Shown: positions 1 to 7,947, counted from the first letter of the stretch. The stretch: DNA of 11,469 nt from Isotricha intestinalis (GCA_023807065.1 JAJJLU010001031.1:1-11469); one strand, 5' to 3'. Notes: a model not told the origin generated them from the letters alone. Translations and numbers: made by a program.

Positions 1-21
1 CCCCAATCCCCAATCCCCAAT
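1..21. repeat. Telomere, three CCCCAAT repeats
   Basis: The window begins with exactly three tandem copies of the heptamer CCCCAAT, followed at once by unique AT-rich sequence. C-rich repeats reading inward from the 5' end are the expected orientation of a chromosome end (G-strand unit ATTGGGG). Ciliate telomeres belong to this class: Tetrahymena CCCCAA, spirotrichs CCCCAAAA. The extra T makes the unit distinctive. The true array may be longer, because the window or assembly begins here. There is no telomere at the right end, so the chromosome continues beyond 11469. Confidence 0.93.
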
Positions 22-207
22 CAATTCATTACTGATTATCTAAAAAAATAGTTTTTTTAAATTATTTAAAAGTAATAATTACTTTATCTTTAAATAAAAA
101 TAAAGTTAATACAGTCAATGAAAGTATTTTTAATTTTTTATTTTTTATTATTTTTACCCATAATTAAATTTTTTTTTTTAATATTTATTGTTTTTTTTCA
201 TTAACTA
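22..207. other. AT-rich subtelomeric spacer upstream of U1
   Basis: This is low-complexity A/T sequence with long T runs (around 134-200) between the telomere and the U1 snRNA. I see no open reading frame or RNA fold of note. The promoter of the U1 gene must lie here if that copy is active, but I cannot recognise a proximal sequence element or TATA box against this base composition. The full promoter would have to fit into fewer than 190 bases. Confidence 0.5.
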
Positions 208-370
208 ATCACTTACCTGGCTGGAACAAGGAGTCATCAAGAAGGGCCCTTGTTTAGGGAGGAGCAAGCCATTACACAAAGGTGTTTGTAATCCCCTATT
301 GATACCTTCGTTATGGGTAGTCGAAAACAGCAAAATTTCTGTCAGTGGGAAACTCAAAAAGTTTCCCTTT
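208..370 (+). ncRNA. U1 spliceosomal snRNA
   Basis: This is the RNA of the U1 snRNP, which base-pairs with 5' splice sites. Near the 5' end the sequence ACTTACCTGGCTGG (211-224) matches the conserved U1 start, and ACTTACCT is complementary to the consensus donor AGGTAAGT. Stem-loop I has perfect 7-bp arms (AACAAGG 225-231 with CCTTGTT 248-254) around a loop containing TCATCAAGAAG, resembling the U1-70K loop. Stem-loop II has ATTACA (271-276) pairing with TGTAAT (287-292), and CCATTACAC resembles the U1A site CCATTGCAC. A short third stem pairs TACC (303-306) with GGTA (316-319). An Sm-like site AAAATTTCTG lies at 332-341. A perfect 8-bp 3' hairpin follows (GGGAAACT 347-354, AGTTTCCC 360-367), then a T run. 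The block is much more GC-rich than its surroundings. Both ends are estimates; the 5' end has one more base before ACTTACC than human U1. Confidence 0.88.
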
Positions 371-740
371 TTAATAACTAAACAAAATATTTTGAATATA
401 GTTTTTTAATTGTTTTTATTTTTTTTAAACTTTTTTATCATCCTTCTTTTAATCATACTTTCCCTGAGAAAGATATTTCTTTTTTGTTGTTGAATTATTT
501 TTTTTCTTTTTAAAATTATAAATTAATGAATACTTAAATATTGGATGAAATAAAGTAAAATTTTAACAAATAAAAAATTTGAACTTATATAACATAAATT
601 ATAGTTCGAATAATGAAAAGATAAAAAAATATATTCAAAGAAGAAAATAATGTTAAAAGAAACAATGTTATAGTGATTAATAAATATAAATAATACTTCA
701 ATATTATCTTAAAATATAGTAATTGAGACATAATAATTCA
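371..740. other. AT-rich intergenic stretch
   Basis: This is pyrimidine-rich then A-rich sequence downstream of U1. I see no convincing coding frame in the standard code. Reading TAA/TAG as Gln opens a long frame from about 600, but that is expected by chance in AT-rich DNA and I do not treat it as a gene. Confidence 0.4.
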
Positions 741-741
741 A

Positions 742-769
742 AATATCTTCTTAAAAATAAGAAGATATT
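742..769. repeat. Perfect 12-bp inverted repeat (hairpin)
   Basis: AATATCTTCTTA (742-753) and its exact complement TAAGAAGATATT (758-769) flank a 4-nt AAAA loop. Each arm has two G or C positions, so it is not purely A/T palindromic. There is no terminator context on either side. It sits at the left edge of a decayed coding-like region. A stem of this length may occur about once by chance in this much AT-rich DNA. Confidence 0.6.
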
Positions 770-1620
770 AAAACAAGTTCAATTTTCTTCATTAACAAGT
801 CTATTAAATTATTCAGAAAATTTAAAAGTGTTTATTCAGAAATTGTCTGGAATTTAAAGAGATTTTAGGATTTAATTGATCTTTCTCAAGAGACATGAAA
901 AATTTAAGTAAATATATATAATATAATTATTATAGATAAACTGTTAATTCAAGTGTTTTTTGGTTTTTAATTAATTCTCTTTATTATCCTAATAATTCCT
1001 TCTCCATTGTAGAGAAAAATTCTGGTATAAAACAAATTTTTGAAATCAACATGCACAAGATGAAATTTAATAGTATTAAAAGCATATTTGAAATAAAAGA
1101 TTTTAAAAATAATAAATTAAATTATTATACTTGAAAAAAATAATGAACTTTTATATTTATAAAGACTAAGAGAAATTTTGTACGGAATATTCTAATAAAT
1201 ATAATAATTTAATGATTGATAAAAAAAGTTTAATCAATTATAATATTCAGGATTAAAAAAAAGAAAAATAACAAAAAACATCCTAGTTATATATTTATTA
1301 AATTAATATTATGATTTATATTCACTTTTAAAATATGAAGATTTATTATCTAATATTTTCTATGGGATTATTTTTCAAAAGAAAAATAAAAGAAATATTT
1401 TTTTCAATTAATTCCAAATGAATTTATATTTAATGGTGGGATAAAACATTGTTCTGAAGAAATGATTGAAAATAATAATAATTCAAACAATAATAATATA
1501 TCATTGTATTAAATGATTATGATTTTTTAGATTTGAATTCTGATTGTTTGAATATTTAAAATATAGTTGAAATTAAAATTGATGATAAATTAAAAGAAAA
1601 TTGTTAAAATTAATATTTAT
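770..1620 (+). pseudogene. Degenerate coding-like region, unknown gene
   Basis: Several short plus-strand open stretches have the codon texture of the intact genes but fall in different frames and are cut by stops. The clearest is a 64-codon frame at 940-1134 (TGA at 1132), containing the peptides NSLYYPNNSFSIVEKNSGIK and FEINMHKMKFNSIKSIFEIK. After an A-run at 1134-1140 the reading appears to continue in another frame. A later piece at about 1390-1510 reads QLIPNEFIFNGGIKHCSEEM and then an Asn-rich run, before another frame change near 1512. I do not recognise a family. It is most likely the remains of one or two plus-strand genes. The alternative is chance open frames in AT-rich DNA, so confidence is low. 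Confidence 0.35.
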
Positions 1621-1780
1621 AAAAAAATAGTTTTTTTTTCTTTTTAATATTTCATTCTAATGTAAACGAAAATATAATTAAATAATTTCTAATTAATATA
1701 TTAATCCAAATTTAATCAATTATATGCATGAGTTTTTATTTATATATTTTTTGATAAATAATTAAATTTCACTTAAAAAA

Positions 1781-2947
1781 ATGGAAGAACAAGATAATAT
1801 TAATTTTAAAGGAATAAAATTTTTTAAGTCAAAAAAATATTTTAATATTTTTCATCAAATATTTTTCGATACAAAAAATAATAAAAAAGTATTTAAACTT
1901 TTTGAACGTACAACCACAAAAAATAATAAAAATTATTTTCCATTAAAAGAAACAAACAAAAATGGTTATTGGTTTCATATATATAAATATATAAATACTC
2001 CTGTTTATCTTGATATTTCATATAAAAAAGTAGATTCTAAAAATAACAGTGAATATATTATCAACGAATTTTCCTATAAATACATTCAACAATTTTGTCG
2101 TAAAATAATTAAAAAATTGAAATTAATTTCAATCACAGAAGGAAAAAATTTATATAATCTAAAAATATTATATATAAAAATATGCGCAAAATTATGCAAT
2201 AATAAAAGATTAAGTTCTAGAAATATAATGAAAAATGGGAAAATTGATTATATTGCTTTATCAATTGATAATACAAAATTAGGAAAAATTGAAAGAGCAT
2301 CATTATATATAACAGAAAAATTCACATCTATTATTTGTGACCAAAAAAATTTACTAAAAAATAAAACTAGAGCTAGTATATTAGAAAAATATAATGCTTT
2401 AAAAAATTTAACAAATGAAATGAACCAAGTTATAAATAGTAAAGAGGATGAAAAATCTAATAAACTTGAATTAAAATATTTTTTGAAAACAGGAAGACCT
2501 ATAGGATATATTACAGAAAAATTTATTGGACCAACTGATGAAAAAAGTTTAATAATGAAACAAAGAAAAATATTTATTAGTCATAAATTAAGAGAAAATG
2601 CTCTTAATCATAATGAAGAAAAGAAAAATACATTAAATGTAAATTCTCATACTACAATTTTATCAAATGATTTAAAAAAAATTAGTTTAAAGAATTTTAA
2701 AAAATTTCATAATGGAAAATTAAATAATCATAAAATTGCTTCTTTAAAAACTTGTTATTCTACCAATTCTTTTTTAATTGGATTGAAAAAACCACATTTA
2801 AGTAAAAATTTATCTTCTCGAAATATTAAAGGAAAATCTTTAAATTATGAATTTTTCAAGAAAAATAATATTAGATTAAAATCTTCTAAAAGTTCTTCAA
2901 GGATTGATAAAATTTTTTTTATTACAAAAAGGGATTTATTTTATTAA
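1781..2947 (+). CDS. Hypothetical Lys/Asn-rich basic protein
   Basis: This is an intact 388-residue frame beginning with ATG after an A-rich leader and ending in TAA. I do not recognise a domain. The protein is strongly basic and rich in Lys, Asn, Ser and Ile. There is no N-terminal signal peptide and no membrane-spanning stretch, so a soluble nuclear or cytoplasmic protein is likely. Residues 1-150 contain aromatic-rich segments (for example NGYWFHIYKY, 61-70) that could form a folded domain. About 250-388 is low-complexity and basic, probably disordered. Two hexapeptides occur twice: LSSRNI at 144-149 and 344-349, and YITEKF at 177-182 and 243-248. All seven glutamines are CAA. It is real because an uninterrupted frame this long is very unlikely in DNA so rich in TAA. 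No intron is seen. The promoter lies in AT-rich sequence with no recognisable signal. Confidence 0.75.
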   Translation: MEEQDNINFKGIKFFKSKKYFNIFHQIFFDTKNNKKVFKLFERTTTKNNKNYFPLKETNKNGYWFHIYKYINTPVYLDISYKKVDSKNNSEYIINEFSYKYIQQFCRKIIKKLKLISITEGKNLYNLKILYIKICAKLCNNKRLSSRNIMKNGKIDYIALSIDNTKLGKIERASLYITEKFTSIICDQKNLLKNKTRASILEKYNALKNLTNEMNQVINSKEDEKSNKLELKYFLKTGRPIGYITEKFIGPTDEKSLIMKQRKIFISHKLRENALNHNEEKKNTLNVNSHTTILSNDLKKISLKNFKKFHNGKLNNHKIASLKTCYSTNSFLIGLKKPHLSKNLSSRNIKGKSLNYEFFKKNNIRLKSSKSSSRIDKIFFITKRDLFY

Positions 2948-2989
2948 TATTTGTTTATAAGAAAATATGTATATTGTAATATAAATTTT

Positions 2990-3480
2990 TTTTAAATTAA
3001 AAAAATATTAAAAATAAATTAATTTTATAACACAATTTTCTTCTTCTTCATTAGAAACAAAAATATTTTTACTTATTTTAAACATATCAATAAAGTCAAT
3101 TGTAAATTATTTCTTTTATTTTATCAATATATTTATTATCTCAATTTCTCTCTACAACAATTGAATCAAATATTTTTTATTAACACATAAAGCAATTCTT
3201 TATTATTAACTTCAGTAGAACTAATACTTTTTAATTTCTTTTAATTATTTTTCTCTTTTTTTCCCATTATTATAATATTAATTGGAAAATTAATATTGAC
3301 AAATTATTTTTTAAACCCCAGAATTTATGAATCTATCTTTTATTTCATTAAAAATTTATCCTTCCTATATTTTTAATCAAATTAACTAAAACATTTTTTA
3401 ATATAAATTTAGTCAAAATTTAAATTATAAAATTTTCAGCTTTTACTTTTTTATTAATTTTTCCCTTATATTAACTTCAA
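2990..3480 (-). pseudogene. Degenerate coding-like region, minus strand
   Basis: On the minus strand the stretch from about 3105 down to 3000 reads TIDFIDMFKISKNIFVSNEE and then further acidic residues, without a stop for about 30 codons; this looks like a protein C-terminus. Further upstream on that strand, short open pieces (for example LCVNKKYLIQLL, around 3190) lie in shifting frames with many TAA/TAG codons. Plus-strand sequence here is T-rich, as expected for the antisense of an A-rich coding strand in this genome. I do not recognise the protein. It could be a heavily decayed gene or a chance composition effect. Confidence 0.3.
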
Positions 3481-3814
3481 AGGAGCTATATTAAATTTGT
3501 AATTGATAAAAAAATATAAAAATCAATTCAAATATTACAAGTTTTATTTCTAATTAAAAAAAATAATATTTTAATTCTATAATTAACAATTCAGACTTTA
3601 TTTGAAGAAATTAATATTATTTGAAAAAATTTTCTAGTGTACTATATATAATTTTATAAATTCTAAATTTCACCAATTTCACTTACTCATTTTTTCACTA
3701 TAAAATAATAAAGATTAAAATATAAATTGTTCGCTTTATTAAAAATATTTTATTTCAATAAAATCATTTATTTTTATTCCATATAATTTATTTAAATCAC
3801 TTTTCAATAAACAA
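3481..3814. other. AT-rich upstream region of the kinase gene
   Basis: I see no coding frame and no RNA structure. It must hold the promoter and 5' leader of the kinase gene, but I can make out no specific element. The sequence immediately before the ATG is A-rich (ATAAACAA), similar to the leader of the 1781-2947 gene. Confidence 0.4.
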
Positions 3815-5181
3815 ATGATAAAGCATTATAAAAGATATGGAAAATATCAAATTCTTCGATTATTAGGGAAGGGAGGATATGGTGAGTAAATAAAAAATTA
3901 ACAAAATAAATTAGAGTTTACTTAGTGGAAGATATAACAACAAAAAAAAAATATGCAATGAAAATATTAGACAAAGAAAAAATAACAAAAGAAAATTTAG
4001 AAGAAGATGTCTTATCAGAAGTTAGATCAATGAAAATAGTAAATCATCCTTTTATAGTTCGTTTAATAGAAGTCTTAAAAACAAATAGAAAAATATTATT
4101 ATTAATGGATTATATGGATGGAGGGGATTTATTTGATGCAATAAAAGCCGAAAAAACAAATTATATGAATGAAGATAAAGCAAGAAGATATTTCCAGCAA
4201 ATAATTTCAGCTGTCAATTACCTTCATAATAAAAATATAATCCATAGAGATTTAAAACCAGAAAATATATTAATAGATAAAAAAAATCAAGGTATAAAAA
4301 TAACTGATTTTGGTTTGAGTGCTTTAATAAAACAAAAAAATCAAATATTACCAGATATAGCAGGAACAACAGATTATCTTGCACCTGAAATTATAAAACA
4401 AATTGGTTATTTAGGTCAAAGTGCTGATATTTGGAGTTGTGGCGTTATATTATTTAATTGTGTAACTGGAAAGAAACCTTTTATAAGAAGTAGTTCTATG
4501 ATGTTAAATAATATTTTAAGTGGTAAAGTTGAATATCCTAGTAATAAATTAAGTAAAGAGCTTATTGATTTATTAAAAAAAATATTAGATCCAAATCCTA
4601 ATACTAGATATAATATTCAACAAATTGAAAATCATTCTTGGTTTGTTAAAGATTATGATAAAATTAAAAAATATGTTGATGATTATTTAAAAAAAAATAA
4701 AGAAAATATTAATATTTATCCTAAGAAAAGTTTAGAATTAATTGAAACTATGAATTTTAATCAAAAAGATATTATATTAGAGGAAAATGATATTCCTTTA
4801 ATTTCTGCTTTTGAATTGGGAATGATATTATATGGAAAAAGTGTGAAAAAATTATTTCAAAATGAAAAAGGAGATTTTAATGATTTTAAAGATTTTAAAT
4901 TTATATATAAAAAAGATTTATATTGTTTTGGGAAAATGATAAAAGATTTTTTTACTAATAATGACATTGAAAGTGAATTTTCAAAAATTGAAAAAGATAA
5001 AGTTATAATTAGTTTAGTATACAAAGCAACTTCACTTATAATATTATTAAATGTTTTTAAATTGACTCAAGAAGGAAAAATGCTTTTTGTTTTATCATTT
5101 AAATCAGGTTTATTCCAAGATTTTCAACATATAATGGAAATATTTTTTACATATCTAAAAGGCGAAGTTGAAAAAATTTAG
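3815..5181 (+). CDS. CIPK/SnRK3-like serine/threonine kinase, two exons
   Basis: Exon 1 is 3815-3885 and exon 2 is 3915-5181 (445 residues); the 29-nt intron splits the Glu codon of the P-loop. The kinase domain has G18-K-G-G-Y-G23-E-V, the ATP-binding K40, helix-C E59, HRDLKPEN with catalytic D136 and N141, DFG at 155-157, APE at 180-182, D195 and R255. It is therefore catalytically competent. The segments FGLSAL and ADIWSCGVILF are typical of the SnRK/AMPK branch of CaM-kinase-like enzymes. After the domain, IPLISAFELGMILYG (317-331) and then KKLF align with the NAF/FISL autoinhibitory and Ca-sensor-binding motif of plant CIPKs, with SAF for NAF. The last ~90 residues end in a KA1/PPI-like pattern (SFKSGLFQDFQHIMEIFF, 418-435). 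D171 occupies the activation-loop phospho-Thr position. Inferred role: a calcium/sensor-regulated kinase, partner unknown. The alternative is another SnRK/CAMK-like kinase. It ends in tandem TAG TAA. Confidence 0.9.
3886..3914 (+). other. 29-nt GT-AG intron
   Basis: The intron starts GTAAAT and ends AATTAG. Removing it joins GGA TAT GGT GA to A GTT TAC and restores the glycine-loop pattern GxGxxGxV with the downstream V-Y-L strand. Unspliced, the frame hits TAA directly after GGT GAG. The alternative donor at 3882 or acceptor at 3916 gives the wrong frame. The donor sequence GA/GTAAAT pairs well with the ACTTACCT 5' end of the U1 RNA at 211-218. Very short introns are typical of ciliates. Without it the gene would appear to start wrongly at a GTG at 3925. 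Confidence 0.92.
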
Positions 5182-5439
5182 TAAATTATTAAATCAAAAA
5201 TGTATAGTAATAATTATATATTTTATTGAGTAATGTAAACTTCTATAATATATAATATAGCTGATTTAATATTCATCTCTTCTTATTTTAGTAGGTTAAA
5301 ATTTAATTAAAATTATATTTAAAGTTAAATATAAAAATGAAAAATCAAATTATAAAATGATTCTAATGACTCATAATTATTGTTAGTTAATCTAATATCT
5401 CATTTTTTCAAAAAGAAAAGAAACTTTTATAAATATTTA
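5182..5439. other. Intergenic spacer downstream of the kinase
   Basis: This is AT-rich sequence with no supportable feature apart from the tandem TAA immediately after the kinase stop. It presumably contains the kinase 3' UTR and polyadenylation site, which I cannot place. Confidence 0.35.
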
Positions 5440-5910
5440 GAAGAATATAATCCAAATATTTGAAATTTATAGGAAACTTTTCAAATAACCAATTTAAGCT
5501 TTTCTGAAATATGATTTAGTAAATTTAAAGCTTCTTTAATATTTGAATCATTTGAAATAAAATACAATTGAATTTAATGATAAATCTAATTTAGCAATTT
5601 TATGATTTATATATTCAATTTAATTATCACCTTTTAAAGATAAATTTGAATATATTTCTTTTTTAATTTTTAATTCTTCTATACAATATGATAAATTCCC
5701 TTTGTTTTTCCAAAATATTATTGTTTCTTTATTTTCATTTTTTTGGAAATATTTTTAAACATTTTTTCTATAATTTCTTTAATATATTAATTTATATAAT
5801 AAAAATTTTATATTTAAAAAGATATTTTTTCTTCTTTTATTTTTATTAATTCTTATAATAATTCTATCATATTCTGTTATCATTGGTAATTCTAATTTTT
5901 TCATTTTCAT
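5440..5910 (-). pseudogene. Decayed gene, unknown protein (minus strand)
   Basis: Minus-strand reading from an ATG at 5908-5910 gives MKMKKLELPMITEYDRIIIR and continues open to about 5780. The coding texture then moves to another frame at about 5745-5550, with ETIIFWKNKGNLSYCIEELK and, after an in-frame TAA, IEYINHKIAKLDLSLNSI. It moves again at about 5550-5480, with SNDSNIKEALNLLNHISEKL. Composition matches the intact genes and differs from the flanking spacer. The three pieces read as one mostly helical, possibly coiled-coil protein broken by at least two frameshifts and a stop. I do not recognise a family. It lies convergent to the kinase. It is probably a pseudogene; small introns or sequence errors are less likely but not excluded. 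Confidence 0.5.
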
Positions 5911-6369
5911 TATAACACCTACATTTAAAACCATAAAAAGAATCTTTTATAAATTCATAATATTTATAATAAAAAAATATTTGAAAAAATGTCTTTTGAA
6001 ATAAAAATATACATTAAGATAATAAATAGTAATTGCTTTATAATAATTTATATATATGAATTATGAAATTTTATTTTAATTTATCATTTATTTTATTTTT
6101 TATAAAGAATTCATTAAAACTTTTAATATATAGAACTAACAAGTTTAAAATATTGTATTAAATTAAGATTTTTTAATTAAAATATAAAAAACTTTAGAGA
6201 GAATAAAAAATTTTATAAGTTATTTATATATTTGAAAATATATTAATATTAATAATTATTTATTGATAAATAAAAATAAATATTATATTCTAATATTATT
6301 CATAAATTTAATATACATTATATATTATATTAATAATGTTCCTTTTTTATATATAATTATAAAACATTA
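5911..6369. other. AT-rich intergenic stretch
   Basis: Extremely A/T-rich sequence lies between the decayed minus-strand gene and the 3' end of the protease-like gene. I see no coding frame longer than expected by chance and no RNA gene. Confidence 0.4.
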
Positions 6370-7698
6370 TTATTCATTAATAATATAAATATAATCATCA
6401 TCTAATTCATTAGCCCTTAATTTTCTTTTTACATGTACCTTATCATAGAAAATTTTATATAATATTATTAATAATAAAGTAACAATTATTATTAAATTAT
6501 AAGGAATACTTATTTTCGTTTTAGAGGAATTATATATTGCAATTCTTTTTTTATCTCGATCAAACATAATTAAATATTTTTTAAAAAAAGGTTTCCCAAA
6601 AATCCAATTATTCGAATAAAATGATTTTTCTAATGAAGTTTCAAAAATAACTAAAAAATATTTATTATTATGAAAATTATAAAATAAATCTTTATATGTT
6701 AAAGAAAAGTTATATTTCATTTCATTATTTTCTAATAATAAATCAGGAAATTTTTTTATATCAATTTTATTAGAACACACAAAATAAGTAAAAGTTAAAT
6801 TTTTATTTCTATTATTAAATATGTTAAATTGTTTTTCAAAACATTCATTTTTATAATTATCAAAAAAATTCTTTTTAATTTCAATATAATACTGATTTAT
6901 TCCTTGAATAAATCCAAATTCATATTTAAAATTACCTTCAAAAGTTTGATTAATTATTATATTCTTTCCTAAATATATTGAATTAATATCAATAGACCAA
7001 GAAAAAGAATAAGTATCTAATTTTACTTTTGTAAAATTTAAATCTTCTTTTGAAAATTTTTCATTAATATTATGTAAATAATTCCCAATAATTAATTTTC
7101 CTTCATCTTCTTTTTTATCAGAATATTGTAAATAAAAAATATTGTCATCAATTATTTCTTTTTCCTTTAATTGATTTATTATATTATCTTTTATTGACAT
7201 TGTTGTATAAATATTCCAATATAAATTTAATCCTAATTCTCCACTATATTCATTTGCATCTTCAATTAAATTTTTTGCTAAGATAAAATTTAATTTTTCA
7301 ATATTTTGTTTTTCTTTTCCTAAATAAAAATTATCTTTACACATATTTCCATTTTTATAATCATAGAAAAAAAATGTATTTGTATAATGGTCTAAATATT
7401 CAAAAGTTTTTGATTTATTTTGATTAAATTTTTCTTGTTTTCCTTCTTTATAATCTTCTGTTATTAGAAAAAATGGAAATTGAAAAAGTTTAATGAAAAT
7501 ATTAAATTTTTGAGGTGGTGTTCCAATTGATATTTTTGTATAAATTTCATTTTTAAATAAATTTTGCATTAAATTATTTTCATCTATGTTTTGATTTATT
7601 TTCCTTTTAAAAGGTATTATAAGTATTTTCATAAATGACAATTGTATAAATAAGAAAAAAATATATATTCTATACTTTTTCATATTTTTATAACACAT
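6370..7698 (-). CDS. Pepsin-like (A1) membrane pseudo-aspartic protease
   Basis: This is an intact 442-residue protein. Residues 6-30 form a hydrophobic N-terminal signal sequence (start either M1 or M6). The pepsin fold is shown by YTKISIGTPPQKFNIF (53-68), YSGELGLNLYW (151-161), NIFYLQYSD with GKLIIGNY (186-207), SFSWSIDINSIYLGK (231-245), and the closing block WIFGKPFFKKYLIMFDRDKK (365-384). A transmembrane helix at about 399-417 is followed by a basic, then acidic cytoplasmic tail, giving a type I membrane protein. Where family members have DTGSS after the IGTPPQ strand, this protein has KLFQF (70-74), with K70 at the catalytic Asp. The second lobe has E260-F-G where DTG/DSG is expected. 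Family knowledge says both Asp residues are essential, so it should not be a normal protease; a binding or structural role is inferred. It ends in tandem TAA TAA and is divergent from the large pseudogene. Confidence 0.88.
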   Translation of the reverse strand: MCYKNMKKYRIYIFFLFIQLSFMKILIIPFKRKINQNIDENNLMQNLFKNEIYTKISIGTPPQKFNIFIKLFQFPFFLITEDYKEGKQEKFNQNKSKTFEYLDHYTNTFFFYDYKNGNMCKDNFYLGKEKQNIEKLNFILAKNLIEDANEYSGELGLNLYWNIYTTMSIKDNIINQLKEKEIIDDNIFYLQYSDKKEDEGKLIIGNYLHNINEKFSKEDLNFTKVKLDTYSFSWSIDINSIYLGKNIIINQTFEGNFKYEFGFIQGINQYYIEIKKNFFDNYKNECFEKQFNIFNNRNKNLTFTYFVCSNKIDIKKFPDLLLENNEMKYNFSLTYKDLFYNFHNNKYFLVIFETSLEKSFYSNNWIFGKPFFKKYLIMFDRDKKRIAIYNSSKTKISIPYNLIIIVTLLLIILYKIFYDKVHVKRKLRANELDDDYIYIINE

Positions 7699-7947
7699 CT
7701 TAAAATAAAAATTAATAATTTTTACATTTATTGTTTAACAATAAGTATATTCAATTGTTATTTAAATACAATTGACTAAAAATATTATACTATTAATATT
7801 TATTTTAAATCATTATAATTTTAGTAAATTTAAAATAAAAGTATGCATTGAAGGAAAAAAGATTTTTACTAATATTTTTTTTTAATCAAATATAATGATT
7901 TAATAAAATCTCCTAAATATTATTAATTATTATCTAATATAATAAAT
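7699..7947. other. Divergent intergenic region
   Basis: This AT-rich region separates the protease-like gene (-) from the large broken gene (+) and should contain both promoters. A 7-bp inverted repeat, TCAATTG (7751-7757) and CAATTGA (7769-7775) around 11 nt, lies closer to the protease start. It could be a binding site or chance; no other motif stands out. Confidence 0.4.

Noticed and set aside
600..1052. A long frame open if TAA and TAG are read as glutamine
   Set aside because: The intact genes show that UAA/UAG are not used for Gln. In AT-rich spacer, a frame without TGA of this length is expected by chance, and the translation is Gln-rich in the way random TAA-rich DNA would be.
1460..1500. 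AAT-repeat microsatellite
   Set aside because: It is only a short imperfect run encoding an Asn stretch within the decayed region; nothing suggests more than low complexity.
3925..3927. GTG as the start codon of the kinase
   Set aside because: It would remove the glycine-rich loop. An ATG at 3815 plus a 29-nt intron gives a complete kinase domain.
5179..5229. Extension of the kinase through TAG TAA to the TGA at 5227
   Set aside because: It requires UAR=Gln, which the absence of internal TAA/TAG argues against. The KA1-like tail already ends naturally before the TAG.
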